DNA of 64,000 bases, taken from assembly GCA_002989075.1 (NCBI GenBank), contig PSQN01000006.1:992001-1056000 (forward strand). Reading direction: 5' to 3'. Shown here piece by piece: positions 11,563 through 22,603 of this stretch. This stretch comes from Arthonia radiata. Its lineage: Eukaryota > Ascomycota > Arthoniomycetes > Arthoniales > Arthoniaceae. Below the pieces are notes generated by a model. It was not told the origin of the DNA. It did not search any database and was given only the letters and a program-made list of their open reading frames with translations. Position numbers and translations under genes: made by a program. Within the stretch, counting starts at the first letter, position 1; every line of letters starts with the position of its first letter.

Positions 11563-12153
11563 TCAATAATTCTCAAGCATGTGCATGGGAACCGGCATCT
11601 CCAGCCCCTTCAGCGCAGTTGGCCCTCTCTGCAACTTGATTTTCTCCACCCTGACGGTGGTATAATCCTTCCACAAAACGTCCCATCTGACTTTTTCGTC
11701 GAATTTCCGCGGCGTCTTGTAATCAACACTGTTATACTCGTCCTGCCCAATTTCCAGAACCCTGTTGAAGTCCTCGCGGAGATCCTCGTCATCGACGCTC
11801 TTTTTGAGTGCAAGCGCGCCTGTCTTGGCTACGTGCGTGGCGAACTGCGCCGTTCAACTTAGCTTTAGCTGAGGTGTGTGAACTGTGGCAGATGGACACA
11901 CCTTCTGCGCGAAGTCTTTGGCATCGTCAAGGGAGGTGTAGGCGGCGACGACACGGTTCCCGGTGTCGCCTACAGCGCGCAGGTCATCTGCCTCCCATTT
12001 TGCTATGACGAGGTATATAGTTGGGAGTTGATCGAACTCAGTGGAACTCAGCGGTCGTTCTTCGATTTCCGTGCGCGGATCGACCTTGGGGCCATTCCCG
12101 GTGTCATCTGAGGTGGTCTGAGCCGTAAGTTGCTTGCCCTTTGGTTCACCCAT
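11563..12153 (-). CDS. Uncharacterised 177 aa protein, 2 exons
   Basis: I do not recognise this protein. Exon 1 is 12153-11902 (MGEPKGKQLTAQTTSD...), exon 2 is 11844-11563, and the intron is 57 bp (GTGTGT to GCGCAG). The joined frame ends EMPVPMHMLENY. The first 40 residues are polar and probably disordered. From about residue 47 a folded-looking part begins, TIYLVIAKWEADDL, then VVAAYTSLDDAKDFAQK, which reads like a beta-strand/helix module. A charged C-terminal part follows (FDEKVRWDVLWKDYTTVRVEKIKLQRG). There is no signal peptide or membrane segment, so it is probably cytosolic or nuclear. The coherent frame across the splice and the ordinary codon use argue for a real gene. Confidence 0.7.
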
Positions 12154-13047
12154 TGTAGTTAGAGGACTGAGATGATTGAGTAGAGATGAGAGCGGAGTCC
12201 GTGATCGCGCTGTGCTTCTCCACAAGATTGTGTGAATTGTGGCGGGAGTCGGAGGAGATATATACACATAACAACCCGACATTCTCGCGTTAGGCAACAG
12301 CAGGCGCCAATATGCAGGGACGACCTACGAACGCCACATGGATGCATAGTCGAGGAATAAGTGCTAAATTTTGATTCGGTACAAGCTATCGACATCTAAG
12401 CGTAAACCGTTGGTTCGTACTGGCTTCTCTGAAACAACGTATTGTACCCACTACCATCCGGGTAAGCAATACGTTTAGTTCATGCTTCTAGTGGGACGGT
12501 GTCTCCAGCCACGGTAATATATTCACGCTATCTTGGACGTTACTCTCTTGCCTCATATTGGAAATGATAGGCTGGAAGGCGGAAATTTCGCGCATCTACG
12601 TTTGTTGACTTGTCAGCTCTTGTCACGAAAGGTTCGTTTGCTTGATATGCGAAGGAGTTGTGCCTCAGAGAGAAGATTATAGTCGACATGTGCGAGCACA
12701 GGACGGTTAGGAGGTTACGCAGGATGTTAAACACTGCCTGACCCCCGAGTGACGCGTCTTTCCGTTTAAGGATAACACTTGATTGTTTTCATCACCCACA
12801 GAAGTTGAGCTGGTTAGAGAGGGGATCATTGACTCACCGGGGGAGGTCTGCCACGCTTGGCGTCAATGTTACGCCTGCATTCTGGCAAGTCTCGAGCCTC
12901 TGCGACCTCATTGCATTGCCGGCGTATGAGCCGACGATCGATCCTTACCAGTGGAGAGATTATTGGAAGCCGGTACCCAGTAGTCAAGGTGCTGCGATGC
13001 TGATAGCTCATCTACAAGCAATCGAACCGCAGGAGAACTGCGGGTCA
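12154..13047. other. Intergenic, no gene seen
   Basis: About 890 bp between two minus-strand genes. A plus-strand frame at 12805-13197 overlaps the end of the DUF3807-like gene, starts at a non-ATG codon and has no recognisable content. I see no RNA gene or repeat. Confidence 0.45.
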
Positions 13048-13545
13048 TCAGTAGTCCAGCTCAATGCCCTGCGTCTTAACCTCATCCAATTCTCTCGCCC
13101 TCCGATGCGGCGTCCGCCTGGAGACTGGCTCGTTCTTATAGTCAAACTTCGACTTCGCTCGAGACGGGTCACTCGCTGCATTCTTCGGTGCACCTGAGCG
13201 CCCTTGATACTTGTCAGCTAATTGCACAGTGGGCGAGTCAGCCGGCTGCTCAGCTGCAACTGCAGCAGCCTCTGCAGCCTCCTCGGCCGCTTCCTCTTCA
13301 GCTTCGCGTCTCAGTCGCCGTTTCTGCAGCAGGCGTTGGATCTCGCTGTGCCGGAACATGGCTATCTGTTCATCTGTGAGTGTGCGTTTTACGCCGTCGG
13401 AGTAGTAGCCGAGGCCATCATCAGCTTCTTCCTCAGGTTCGGTGGTGTTAGTGGTTGATGAAGTCGGTGCTGGAGAGCCGAAGTGAGTTTGGTGGAAGGC
13501 ATTGAGATCATCTAGTGTCACCGTGGGGATCTTTGAAGGATCCAT
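13048..13545 (-). CDS. DUF3807-like conserved fungal protein, 165 aa
   Basis: Small single-exon gene for a conserved fungal protein that resembles the DUF3807 family, whose function is unknown. The N-terminus (TVTLDDLNAFHQTHF) and the central block (YYSDGVKRTLTDEQIAMFRHSEIQ) are the conserved parts. An Arg/Glu/Ala-rich helix follows (about residues 70-105), probably a coiled coil, and then a basic tail (SRRTPHRRARELDE). There are no membrane or secretion signals. The ATG at 13545 is the only start that keeps the conserved N-terminus. The family name is from memory of the pattern and should be treated as likely. Confidence 0.75.
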   Translation of the reverse strand: MDPSKIPTVTLDDLNAFHQTHFGSPAPTSSTTNTTEPEEEADDGLGYYSDGVKRTLTDEQIAMFRHSEIQRLLQKRRLRREAEEEAAEEAAEAAAVAAEQPADSPTVQLADKYQGRSGAPKNAASDPSRAKSKFDYKNEPVSRRTPHRRARELDEVKTQGIELDY

Positions 13546-13762
13546 AGCCAGTGCAAGAAGAAAAGAGTCACATTGTTGTTTGGAAAGAGAAGAAGGAAGT
13601 TACGAAAGAGAAGATGAAGCATCAACAACTATTTTAGCGCGACTAGGCAGCGCCAGCACGTGATCGTAGCACTAGTCACTGCCATGCAATGCCAAGACCT
13701 GTCAACCAGCAAGCGCGAACTGCTCATGTGGACTGGCACAAGCCCATTCAGTCCCGCATACC

Positions 13763-14374
13763 ATGCGTCTATCAAACCGATCGAATTTTCTCATGCAAAT
13801 GATCATCTCCTTCAGTATCCACACTTTCTTCAGCTACTATCCCCTCTCCCGCCTCTACGCGTTCGCCTCCCAGTTCTCCCAGGCCCCACTCACCATGTCC
13901 TCAGGCCAAGTCATCACGGACGCCCTCTCCGCCCACCACGAAATCCAGATATTCACCTCACTGATCCGCGACGTTGACTCCGTATCCTCGCTCCTCTCCT
14001 CCACCTCGCAAGATTTCACCGTCCTTGCGCCGACGAACGGCGCCATGACGAGTCTGCCGCACAAGCCGTGGGAGGACCCGGAAGAGTATAAGCAGTTTGG
14101 CACGAATGTGTATGAGGGGCAGTCCGGGCAGGATCGGGCGCAGAAGAATATACGGCAGTTCGTGGAAGCGCATGTTGTACCGAAGGCGCCGTGGAGCGAG
14201 GGTGAGAAGGCGCAAAGCCTTGCGGCGAAGGAGGGACAAGGGAAGAGCGTGTGGTGGGAGGATGCGGGAGATGGCAAGCGGAAGATCGCGCCTGATGGGG
14301 TAAGCGTGGGGAGAGTGGCTGCGAGGGTGAAAAATGGAGAGGTGTGGATTGTGGACGGGGTGTTGAAAGCGTGA
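13763..14374 (+). CDS. FAS1 (fasciclin-like) domain protein, 203 aa
   Basis: Single-exon gene with one FAS1 domain, a fold used in adhesion and in some fungal vacuolar or wall proteins. The N-terminus is hydrophobic (residues about 9-36) and may be a signal anchor. The FAS1 region carries DALSAHHEIQIFTSLIRDV, FTVLAPTNGAM (H1-like box), KPWEDPEEY, RQFVEAHVVP and the closing strand VAARVKNGEVWIVDGV. A second ATG at residue 45 (MSSGQVITDAL) would give a cytosolic form. The gene converges on the DUF1295 gene with 71 bp between stop codons. The role is inferred from the fold only. Confidence 0.8.
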   Translation: MRLSNRSNFLMQMIISFSIHTFFSYYPLSRLYAFASQFSQAPLTMSSGQVITDALSAHHEIQIFTSLIRDVDSVSSLLSSTSQDFTVLAPTNGAMTSLPHKPWEDPEEYKQFGTNVYEGQSGQDRAQKNIRQFVEAHVVPKAPWSEGEKAQSLAAKEGQGKSVWWEDAGDGKRKIAPDGVSVGRVAARVKNGEVWIVDGVLKA

Positions 14375-14445
14375 TTGGCTTTTCATCAATGACATTATGA
14401 AACTTGTACTATATATTTAAATGATCTTTACCAATAGATCGGGTA

Positions 14446-15538
14446 TCATGACGACGACTGCTGCTGCTCTTCGCTGTTCAGACCACTCCGACCCTCCTCG
14501 CTTTCCCGCTCTTGCATTTTGCCCTTGTCTGCATGCTTCTCTGGATCGAAGACGTATATGGGCCATTCTAGACCGATCGTCCGCTTCACGATCACCGGCA
14601 GCTTGGACCAGACTTGCGGCGGCATGGGGATAAGAATGCTGGTGCGATCAAGCCAGGTCTTGTAGTCTTCCCAGTGGTTGCGAGACTCGTACTTCTTCTT
14701 CGCGGCCGGGCGCTCTTGCAGAGGCAAACCCGAGACGAAGAGTAAGAGGATGGTGAGGAAGAAGGGGCCGAGTATTGAGGCGTAAAGGGCGTTGTAGGCT
14801 CCGCCCTGGACATAGCCGTCAGCTGCTGGTGAGACTGCGATCATGAAGATGGCTGTAGTATCTTGTAAGCAACGGTTATGAAGATAGGGAGGATGCGGAC
14901 AGGAGACTAGACGTACAAAACTGGATGATGATCTCGCCAAAGTAATTGGGATGCCGGCTCAGCGCAAAGAACCCAACATTGCATACAGCGCCCTTGTCGC
15001 TCGTATTCATCTTGAAGCGATACTTCTGTATGTCGCTCACGCTCTCGGTGATCAAGCCAATCGCATAGAGGATGATACCCGCAATGTCGCGTCCTGTGCC
15101 GAAGCTATGCTGAGGGTATTGGATAACTTCCGGGCTGTTGATGAAGGTCACTGGCAGACTCGTCGTCCAGCACCAAATCATCTGGAACACGAAGAAGCCC
15201 AGGAATGGGAAGAACTTGTCGCGCTTGTCGTCGAAGCGGTCGTCTTTGCCAGTCTTCAGGATGCGGAAGAGCAGGAAGCCGGCTAGGCGTGCCGCCCATA
15301 TCATAAGAAATAGTGATACAATGATTTGCCGCGCATTAACCGTGTGATTAACACTGGATAATGCGAGTGTAACGAAGCCGATGATTATGAAGTTGGTGCC
15401 ACCAGCAAAGTCGGTGATCTTGTCGAATTTGAAGGTGAAGGCGATGGCGAATGCGATGAGCTGATATGCGACCGTGATGATGAGTGTGATGGCCAGGTAG
15501 TAGTCATCGAGGACTTGAGCGCCTGGTTTCGTAGCCAT
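14446..15538 (-). CDS. DUF1295 / steroid 5-alpha-reductase-like membrane protein, 342 aa, 2 exons
   Basis: Polytopic membrane protein of the DUF1295 group, which shares the C-terminal fold of steroid 5-alpha reductases. Exons are 15538-14917 and 14852-14446; the intron is 64 bp (GTACGT to CTACAG). Six or more hydrophobic helices are visible. The cofactor-binding type motif FFALSRHPNYFGEI sits at the end of exon 1, and the C-terminus has ESRNHWEDYKTWLDRTSILIP, as in this family. The tail is polar and ends in a Gln/Ser run. The start at 15538 (MATKPGAQVLDDYY) is preferred over an upstream in-frame codon at 15577, because it begins just before the first conserved helix. An NADPH-dependent reductase acting on lipids in the ER is the usual expectation; the substrate is unknown. 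Confidence 0.85.
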
Positions 15539-16017
15539 GCTGGATGAGTAGTGTTTAGGGGTGGGGATTGACAGCACTCGAGATGGGATGGAGGAGACTT
15601 GGCCGCGTGCGGAAGAAGACGTGAGAATGGAATGCTTATCACTTATACACTCGGCGGGAGGCGCAATACAGAAACGCCTGCGCTGGAGTCATGACCTAAG
15701 CATCATAAGCAGTATCAAAAGCCTTCCGTCGGAGCAACGATGTCCACATTTGTGCACATACTGCGAAGGAACGTCTGGGCGGATTCATTTATTTGCGTGA
15801 CATCACCATTCTCGGAGATCTCGGACCGCATGCACACGGCTGGTGCACTGCGATGCTTAAGCGCTAGCACCGAAGCAAGCAGTCCGCGCACAGAGCAGCT
15901 GTAGTGATATCCGGTAGGGCAGTGTCTAACGACGGATGCCTTATAGCAGTCGGCTTAGTTAGAGACCTAGAAACGTTGTATGTGGATATCTTAATGATTA
16001 GGCTGTGGCCGATGTAT
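15539..16017. other. Intergenic between DUF1295 and valyl-tRNA synthetase genes
   Basis: About 480 bp holding the DUF1295 promoter and the 3' UTR of the synthetase gene. Nothing else recognised. Confidence 0.45.
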
Positions 16018-19000
16018 TTACTTCATCAATCTCAGCCCCTCCAGCATACTCACAAGCGCGTCCTCTTCCACCTTTGCTTCATGCAGTTCTTCCTGCGCTT
16101 TCTCCTTGGCTGCCGCATTGGCACCCTCCGCCTTCTCCATGTCCGCTGACGTCTTCTGCTTCTCCTGCACGCCCTTTTGCACCTCTTTCAACCTCTTTTC
16201 CGCTTTGCTGATCTCCTCAGATGGGTTGATCCGGCCTTCAACATGTACCCATACAGCTGCTTTCGATCCCACCGGATGGACAAGACAGCCCTTGGGGTTC
16301 TCTTGGTGAGGCTTCACGATCGTCAGATCTACGAGTGCTCGGCCGCTCAACGTGCGGATCGCTGGTTCTTGCGTAGAAGCCGTGGCGTGGGCAGCGGCGT
16401 CGAAGGGTTGCACATACGCAGAGCCAGCTTCTTTGATGCCCGTCGTTGCGAGCAATGACCTGATGCCTTGTGCACAGCCGAGCACCAGGTCATAGTCCTG
16501 CTCAGCTTTTGTATCCTCAAATACTGGGTCAAATTGTGGATAGGCCGCTACGACAATCGAGGGTGTGTGATCGTTCGGTCGACGTGGTAAGCGCTGCCAC
16601 ATCTCCTCCGTGATGAAGGGCATGAACGGGTGAAACATTGTTAAACCACCCTCGATGGCAGTGTAGAGGGTGCTGATTGCGGACCGCTGCTCTTCCGCTG
16701 TACCGTCCGAGATGATAGTCTTGCTGTTCTCAATGTACACATCACACAAATGCTCGAGGAAGTATTTGTACGCCACCCGAGTGGAATGCGAGAACTCCCT
16801 GTTCTCTAGTGCAGAGTTGACATCACGTGCAGCTATCGCGAGCTTATGCAGGATCCATTTCTCAGGCAGCGACTCCTTGCCCGTCGGTTTGCTTGAAGCT
16901 GGTGGTATGTAGTCAGGTGGTAGTTTGCCGAGCACATACTTTGTTGCTTGATATATCTTATTGCAAAAACGTCGGTACGTGTCCATTGTACGAACATCGA
17001 TGTTAATGTCCCCACCTCCTGTTGTATACTGGTTCAAAGAGAACCGCAGCGCATCAGCACCGCACTCTGGGATACCCTGTGGAAAGGCGGTCTTCTGATA
17101 CCGTTCAGCGTTTTTAACTTCCTTAGGATCCAGATTACCCTCGAGGAGCTTCTTGTGTAGATCTTCTAGCGAGATGCCCTCCAGGATGTCTACAGGGTCA
17201 ATTACGTTGCCGAGGGACTTTGACATCTTCCGACCTTCACTATCGCGGATGAGTGAGTGGCAATAGACCTCATTAAACGGCACCTGACCAGTGAGCTTTA
17301 ATGAGAAGAATATCATGCGGACCACCCAGAAGAACAGAATGTCCCAGCCTGTCTCAAGCAGTGACGTTGGGAACAGCTTCTCGAAGTCAGGAGTCTGGTC
17401 TGGCCAGCCCAGGGTCGAGAAAGGCCACAGTCCCGAGGAGAACCATGTATCCAGCACGTCGTCGTCACGCACGAGCGTATATTTCTTGCCCGAAAACTTC
17501 TTTGACGCCCGTGCTTCGGCCTCTTGTTGATCTCGTCCAATTATCCATTTTTCTGGGGCGTCCGCTGGCTCGTCTGCAAACCTCACACGGTAAGCAGGTA
17601 TTTGGTGACCCCACCAAAGTTGCCTCGATAGACACCAGTCTTGCGGCTTGCTTAGCCACGAGTAGTAGTTCTTTTCTGCAGACTCAGGACGAATCTTAAT
17701 CCGACCATCTTTGACAGCGTTGAGGGCTTCGGTGCTCAACTCATCCATCTTCATCCACCACTGAGGTTTCATCAATGGTTCGATAACATCTCCGGACCTA
17801 CTGCAGATGGGAACTTTCATTGCATTGTTCTCCTTCTTGACAAACAGACCCTTCTCTTCTAGGGCTTGTATCACACTATATCGCGCATCGAATCGGCGTT
17901 GGCCCACAAAGGATCCGGTGTTGTCGTTCATCGTGCCATCATCGTTGAGTATATTAATGAATTCGAGGTTATGCTTTTTGCCGAGATTAAAATCGTTGGG
18001 GTCGTGACAAGGCGTCAGCTTAACTGCGCCCGTACCAAATTCCATGTCAACATATGTATCAGCTATGATCGGTAGCTTGCGGCCGGATATTAGGGGGTGT
18101 AAAGCAACTTTTCCCACCAGGTGTCTATATCGTGGGTCGTCGGGATGTACAGCAACACCAGTATCGCCGAGCATCGTCTCTGGTCGCGTCGTCGCGACTT
18201 CAACGGTCTCCTCTGAGCCGTCTAATGGATATTTAAAGTGAGTGATGACGCCGAACTCCACCTTACGATCATACCCCGGTACATCCAGCACTGTCCTACC
18301 TTCGAGCTCTTTGTTGTCCACCTCGAGATTGGACAAGGCTGTATTCAGTCGACAGCACCAATTGACAAGCCGGTTCGAGCGATAGATATACCCTTCGTCA
18401 TGCAATCGCACAAAGGTTTCTGTCACGGCCTTCGATAGCTGGGGACTCATCGTGAAAGCCTCCCTACTCCAGTCCATGGACCCACCAAGCCGTCGAAGTA
18501 CCCTGTTAATCCTCTGGTGGTATTCTTCCTTCCATTCCTGTGTGCGCGCGACGAAGGCTGGCCGCCCTAGATCGTGGCGCGACTTCTTTTCTCTGCGCCA
18601 AAGCATCTTCTCTACTACGCTTTGTGTCGCAATGCCTGCGTGATCGCACCCTGGGACGTATAGAGTCGTGAAGCCGCGCATTCGATGCCATCGAATCAAG
18701 GTGTCCTGAAGTGTCGTAGCGAGGGCATGCCCGCAATGTAATGCGCCAGTGACGTTCGGCGGTGGAATAACGATAACGAAGTTGCCCTTCTCCTTTACAC
18801 TTCCACGCTCGTCAAATTCTGGTTTGAAAAAGCCTTGCTCTTCCCACCAGTCTCCCCAGGCAGACTCAACAACTTTCGAGTGGTACACTTTGTGGAACTC
18901 ATCGTCCAATGGCTTCAAGATCTTCTTCTGACCCTTCGGTGTCTCTTCCTTGTAATCATTGCTGCTTGGTTGCGGTGCGGTTTCTTTCTTCTTCTCCTTC

Positions 19001-19365
19001 GCCTTGCCTTCTTTGGGCTGAGAAGCGGCTTGTTTCGATTTCTTGGCTTCCAGCTTTGCTAGCTTCGCAGCTTTCTGAGCTTCTTTCTCCTTCTCCTTGC
19101 GTAGCTTGTCCTCTGATTTCGACGCCGATCCTGCGTTCATAGCAACAGAGTCTCGGCCTGGAGCGCTCTGACCAGTGGGCTCGCCATTGGCCGCGTCGAG
19201 TACAGCGGCTTTTGTCTCGTCTGAAGCTGGTGGTGCTGGGCCAGTATTTGGTCCAGTCTTCTGGCCTGGTGTGTTGTGGGATGCTGCATTGACAGCCATA
19301 GTGCGCAGACGAAGGGGCGATGGCGATCTAGAGGCAAGCCGGCGTGCTAGCAGCGCACAGCGCAT
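16018..19365 (-). CDS. VAS1: Valyl-tRNA synthetase, 1115 aa, probable dual targeting
   Basis: Class I aminoacyl-tRNA synthetase that charges tRNA-Val with valine. The gene is a single exon. A Lys/Ala-rich N-terminal extension (about residues 30-150) precedes the catalytic core. The HIGH-type motif is seen as [15 protein letters not shown] near residue 205, with [10 protein letters not shown] after it and the editing domain in the middle ([17 protein letters not shown]). The KMSKS loop is [16 protein letters not shown] near residue 710. The anticodon-binding domain and a C-terminal coiled coil ([16 protein letters not shown]) close the protein. The first 22 residues ([22 protein letters not shown]) are basic, Ser-rich and free of acidic residues, like a mitochondrial presequence. 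A second ATG at residue 23 (MAVNAASHN) would give the cytosolic enzyme, as is known for yeast VAS1. It is divergent from the P450-like gene. Confidence 0.97.
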   Translation of the reverse strand: MRCALLARRLASRSPSPLRLRTMAVNAASHNTPGQKTGPNTGPAPPASDETKAAVLDAANGEPTGQSAPGRDSVAMNAGSASKSEDKLRKEKEKEAQKAAKLAKLEAKKSKQAASQPKEGKAKEKKKETAPQPSSNDYKEETPKGQKKILKPLDDEFHKVYHSKVVESAWGDWWEEQGFFKPEFDERGSVKEKGNFVIVIPPPNVTGALHCGHALATTLQDTLIRWHRMRGFTTLYVPGCDHAGIATQSVVEKMLWRREKKSRHDLGRPAFVARTQEWKEEYHQRINRVLRRLGGSMDWSREAFTMSPQLSKAVTETFVRLHDEGYIYRSNRLVNWCCRLNTALSNLEVDNKELEGRTVLDVPGYDRKVEFGVITHFKYPLDGSEETVEVATTRPETMLGDTGVAVHPDDPRYRHLVGKVALHPLISGRKLPIIADTYVDMEFGTGAVKLTPCHDPNDFNLGKKHNLEFINILNDDGTMNDNTGSFVGQRRFDARYSVIQALEEKGLFVKKENNAMKVPICSRSGDVIEPLMKPQWWMKMDELSTEALNAVKDGRIKIRPESAEKNYYSWLSKPQDWCLSRQLWWGHQIPAYRVRFADEPADAPEKWIIGRDQQEAEARASKKFSGKKYTLVRDDDVLDTWFSSGLWPFSTLGWPDQTPDFEKLFPTSLLETGWDILFFWVVRMIFFSLKLTGQVPFNEVYCHSLIRDSEGRKMSKSLGNVIDPVDILEGISLEDLHKKLLEGNLDPKEVKNAERYQKTAFPQGIPECGADALRFSLNQYTTGGGDINIDVRTMDTYRRFCNKIYQATKYVLGKLPPDYIPPASSKPTGKESLPEKWILHKLAIAARDVNSALENREFSHSTRVAYKYFLEHLCDVYIENSKTIISDGTAEEQRSAISTLYTAIEGGLTMFHPFMPFITEEMWQRLPRRPNDHTPSIVVAAYPQFDPVFEDTKAEQDYDLVLGCAQGIRSLLATTGIKEAGSAYVQPFDAAAHATASTQEPAIRTLSGRALVDLTIVKPHQENPKGCLVHPVGSKAAVWVHVEGRINPSEEISKAEKRLKEVQKGVQEKQKTSADMEKAEGANAAAKEKAQEELHEAKVEEDALVSMLEGLRLMK

Positions 19366-19700
19366 TTATCGAAGGGTATGCATTGGCTGTGACTCAAGCT
19401 ATGTCCTGTTTCGCATTCGCAAAAAAGCCTATCGATAAAGGTGAAATAGAAGCACGCGAGGGTTATACAACCCTTGATATTGATTCTCAATAGCGTGAAG
19501 ATGTATCCGTGTCAAATCTGCGACATCAGGTCCGAAGGTAAAGACTCCGCGATTCGTTTGACTATACGACAATCATGCATGATGCCCCTTCTTACGCTTC
19601 CAGCAGGCCAGTTTCCTTATGATGGGCCACCTTCACCCAAAATCATCCTCAATCTGCAAATCAGCTTTGTCGACCGATATCGTAAGCTTTCTCTTTTGCC
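19366..19700. promoter_or_regulatory. Divergent promoter between valyl-tRNA synthetase and P450-like gene
   Basis: 335 bp between two divergent start codons. No clear TATA or other motif. Called from orientation alone. Confidence 0.4.
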
Positions 19701-21410
19701 ATGATGGAAGCAGTAGAGATCTTCTCGGATCCCAAATGGTGGCCCACTGCACTTGTGGTACTTGCTGCAGCTATCTTCCTCATAACCGCCAGTCTAACAA
19801 GACTTTCAACCTCCCGATTCACATCCAAGGTTGCGCAGAAGTATGCTGGCGTGCCAACGGTTCCGTACTGGATACCTTTTGTTGGGCACGCGTTCCGAAT
19901 TCTGGGCGGTCTGGGCGACTTGCTGCTTGATGGTTTCAAAGCGTCGACAACTGGGGTGTTTTCATTGAGAGTACTGGGTGGCAATTACAACATCATTACC
20001 AGCTCAGACTTGGCACAACAAGAATTGCAGCGCCGCAAATATCTCTCTCCACACGCCTTGGAAGCCACCGCGCTCGCTGAGGTAGGCGGGCTCTCACAAC
20101 AATCGATTGCCCAGCTTTCAGAAGCATTCGATAGCGAGGCAGAGAGAACAACAATGACAGGCAGCGCAGATGAGGCATTTGTAATGGTGTCCCTCGAACG
20201 CTTGCAGGAAAATATCGTAAATCTCGTTTCAGGCTGTGCGAGCCCCATAGATCAGATGCCGTGGGAAAAGGCTGCAGACGCGAACTTAACCTCCAGCATG
20301 ACCGAATGTAACCTCTTCGCCTTAATTCAATCGTTCAACATACACATAATTTTGCAGGCTTTCATGCCAGCCACGCCTCCTGATATCATCTCGTCTCTTG
20401 CCAAAGGCTTGGTTGAGCTGAACGCAACAGCACTGCCACTATACTGGAACATCCCCCAGTGGCTCGGCTTCTTGCTGCCGTTGCCAGGTCTGCATGCTGC
20501 TTACCGGGCGAAGCGCCAGGTCATTAATACTTTGTATGGATACCACGAAGCGCTTGATAGGGTCGATGCTGGACAGAATCCCGGATCACAGTGGATCGAG
20601 CTTGAGAGCTACGACGTCGGGCACAGCCGCTTCGGCGCGCGACGAGAAGTGATGAAACATTACAACGTTTCCAGTGAGGACCGAGCGAAGGCTGACACTG
20701 TTTGTCTTTGGCACCTCACTCAAGACGCCGGATCGCATGTCTTTTGGAGCCTTTTGAGTGCCTTCACGTCCTCGAACGAACTTGAAAGCGTGCGGGAACA
20801 AGCTGAAAAGCTTGTGCGGGTAGAAGAGCAGGCGGCACTGATATCTGGCTCGAGCATTAGAGAGCCACCGAAAGTGACATTCGATGAGAAGATGTTACAA
20901 GGCGACGATGGCGTTTCACCGCTTTCGGACATGCTCTTTCACGCTTTTACGCAGAGATACAGAGGAGTCACGTTGCGACAGACCAACGAAGATGAGGTTT
21001 TAAAAGTCGAGAACAGTACTGAGATGACGATACGAGGGCACGACTATGTTGGGATCGCGTACGAGCTCATCGTGCCCAGCTCGAGCGCGCATAGGAACGT
21101 GTTCAAGTCAGGTGTCAGTACACACGGCGAGAATCTACGACCAAAGCTGTCTGACGAGGCTCTTGTAAACGTTTTGAAGTCAGATCCAGCCCTTCAGTCA
21201 TTCAACACACTAAGGCCACTGATCACAGCAGCACTCGCAAGCATCTTGGAGATGTGGGATATTACGCCAGTACTAGGCAACAGAGGCTGGGACGGTCGCA
21301 TTGCTGCTGAGGGGAGCTGGGACAGCTTTATATCACCTTCGACGAAGCGGACAGCGGGCTTTGATTTACCTCAATCTGACGTGCGGGTCCAGATTAAAAG
21401 GCGACCTTGA
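19701..21410 (+). CDS. Cytochrome P450-like protein lacking the heme-binding loop, 569 aa
   Basis: Long uninterrupted frame with P450 architecture. There is an N-terminal membrane anchor (about residues 16-32), then VPTVPYWIPFVGHAFRILGG, which is the Pro-rich entry typical of CYP7/CYP8-like fungal P450s. The C-terminal end GFDLPQSDVRVQIKRRP and the L-helix-like ALASILEMWDI also match. The normal FxxGxxxCxG heme-ligand loop is not present: LRP (residues 504-506) runs straight into LITAALASILEMWDI. An ExxR motif is not found in the expected helix near DMLFHAFTQRYRG (about 408-420). If the frame is right, the protein cannot bind heme by the usual cysteine. It may be a non-enzymatic relative or a recently damaged gene. 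No stop or splice signal suggests a missed exon. Two ATGs in tandem start the frame. Confidence 0.75.
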   Translation: MMEAVEIFSDPKWWPTALVVLAAAIFLITASLTRLSTSRFTSKVAQKYAGVPTVPYWIPFVGHAFRILGGLGDLLLDGFKASTTGVFSLRVLGGNYNIITSSDLAQQELQRRKYLSPHALEATALAEVGGLSQQSIAQLSEAFDSEAERTTMTGSADEAFVMVSLERLQENIVNLVSGCASPIDQMPWEKAADANLTSSMTECNLFALIQSFNIHIILQAFMPATPPDIISSLAKGLVELNATALPLYWNIPQWLGFLLPLPGLHAAYRAKRQVINTLYGYHEALDRVDAGQNPGSQWIELESYDVGHSRFGARREVMKHYNVSSEDRAKADTVCLWHLTQDAGSHVFWSLLSAFTSSNELESVREQAEKLVRVEEQAALISGSSIREPPKVTFDEKMLQGDDGVSPLSDMLFHAFTQRYRGVTLRQTNEDEVLKVENSTEMTIRGHDYVGIAYELIVPSSSAHRNVFKSGVSTHGENLRPKLSDEALVNVLKSDPALQSFNTLRPLITAALASILEMWDITPVLGNRGWDGRIAAEGSWDSFISPSTKRTAGFDLPQSDVRVQIKRRP

Positions 21411-21628
21411 ATTCCCTGGGAATGAGGTGCTAGACTGGAGAGTAGCGGACGATCCACCCAGGAAGCTCTATTCTGACTTCAAACTTCGGCTGACAGTATG
21501 CCGAGGATACAGTTGAGCTTCCTTTGACGACACGGTCATTGAAGCGATGGCAAATGTTTGTGTAACCTGAGTGACATCGACCGAGACGTCCATTAACAGC
21601 TGCTGCTGACTGTTATTTGGCGCTCACA

Positions 21629-22582
21629 ATGGGTTACGCGACTGAAGCGAGCGTCGTAGGCGGAACCAGCATGATCGAAGTGGGCTCCATACCATACCAC
21701 ACCATCATTGACCGGCCGCAGACATCAGGGACGTCTTCGGCGGTGGCGCATGATCGAGGCGTCGTCCTACTGACCCATGCGCTTATGGCAGACAGTAGTA
21801 TGTGGGACTCCACGGTCTCATCGCTCACCAACGCCGGTTACACCTGCCTCCGCTTCGATCATGTAGGCCACGGCGGCACACTTGTTCCTTCCTCGCTCCG
21901 CCCGCCTCCGCTCTCGGAAAGCGGACCGTTCGTACAGCCACCTCAGCTGCACTTCGATACCATAGCACATCATATGCGCGACCTCGTCCAGCATACGACC
22001 GGTCAGAGCAAAGTCAAAGCCATCATCGGGTGCAGCATGGGCGGCGTGTTGGCATTACGCTTCGCCATTCTGTTTCCCGAGCGGCTCGAGCCTGGTGGCT
22101 GCATCATTGCATGTGATCCTCCTGGCGCCACAAGCTTAGAGGCAGCGAAGCCGAAGTGGAGCCAGCGGATAGAGCAGTTCGCGAGAGACCAGATCGAAGG
22201 AACTGAGACGCTCAGATATGCGACTGTAGAGCGTTGGATACCGTATCCTACTGGCAAAGATGCAGATAGTGATCCTGAGACAGCCAAAGCTCGCGAGAAG
22301 GCGCTTCGTATGGTGCGAACATGCAGCTTTGATGGGTATCGGTTGTGCGCAGACGGGATACGCCAGTACGATTACGATAGTGAGCTTCCCAAAGTGAAGG
22401 CCAGAGCGATGGTGCTGGTGGGTGAACTCGATGAGGCTGTTGGTCCTAGAAGCGTGACAGAAGGCATTGCGCAAAAGATTAATGGGGCGAGATACGAGTG
22501 GATGCTGGAGGCTGGACATCTACCACCACTGCATCGCCCAAAAGAGTTTGAAGCGACCGTTATTGAGTTTCTGCAGACATAG
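21629..22582 (+). CDS. Alpha/beta hydrolase, 317 aa
   Basis: Single-exon alpha/beta-hydrolase fold protein, closest in style to 3-oxoadipate enol-lactonase and related esterases. The first in-frame ATG is at 21629 (MGYATEASVVGG). The catalytic triad is visible: nucleophile elbow GCSMGG with Ser136, acid in GELDEAVGP with Asp268, and base in EAGHLPPLH with His297. The oxyanion region is LLTHALMADSSMW. There is no signal peptide. It lies 218 bp downstream of the P450-like gene on the same strand and converges on the next gene with only 21 bp between stop codons. The substrate is not predictable. Confidence 0.9.
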   Translation: MGYATEASVVGGTSMIEVGSIPYHTIIDRPQTSGTSSAVAHDRGVVLLTHALMADSSMWDSTVSSLTNAGYTCLRFDHVGHGGTLVPSSLRPPPLSESGPFVQPPQLHFDTIAHHMRDLVQHTTGQSKVKAIIGCSMGGVLALRFAILFPERLEPGGCIIACDPPGATSLEAAKPKWSQRIEQFARDQIEGTETLRYATVERWIPYPTGKDADSDPETAKAREKALRMVRTCSFDGYRLCADGIRQYDYDSELPKVKARAMVLVGELDEAVGPRSVTEGIAQKINGARYEWMLEAGHLPPLHRPKEFEATVIEFLQT

Positions 22583-22603
22583 ACACTGCACTTTCTCGAT
22601 GTA

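Noticed and set aside
11355-11576. Minus frame downstream of the 177 aa gene
   Set aside because: It starts inside the last codons of the real gene in another frame and has no recognisable content.
19701-22582. P450-like gene plus hydrolase considered as part of a secondary-metabolite cluster
   Set aside because: No backbone synthase, transporter or regulator is nearby; neighbours are housekeeping genes.
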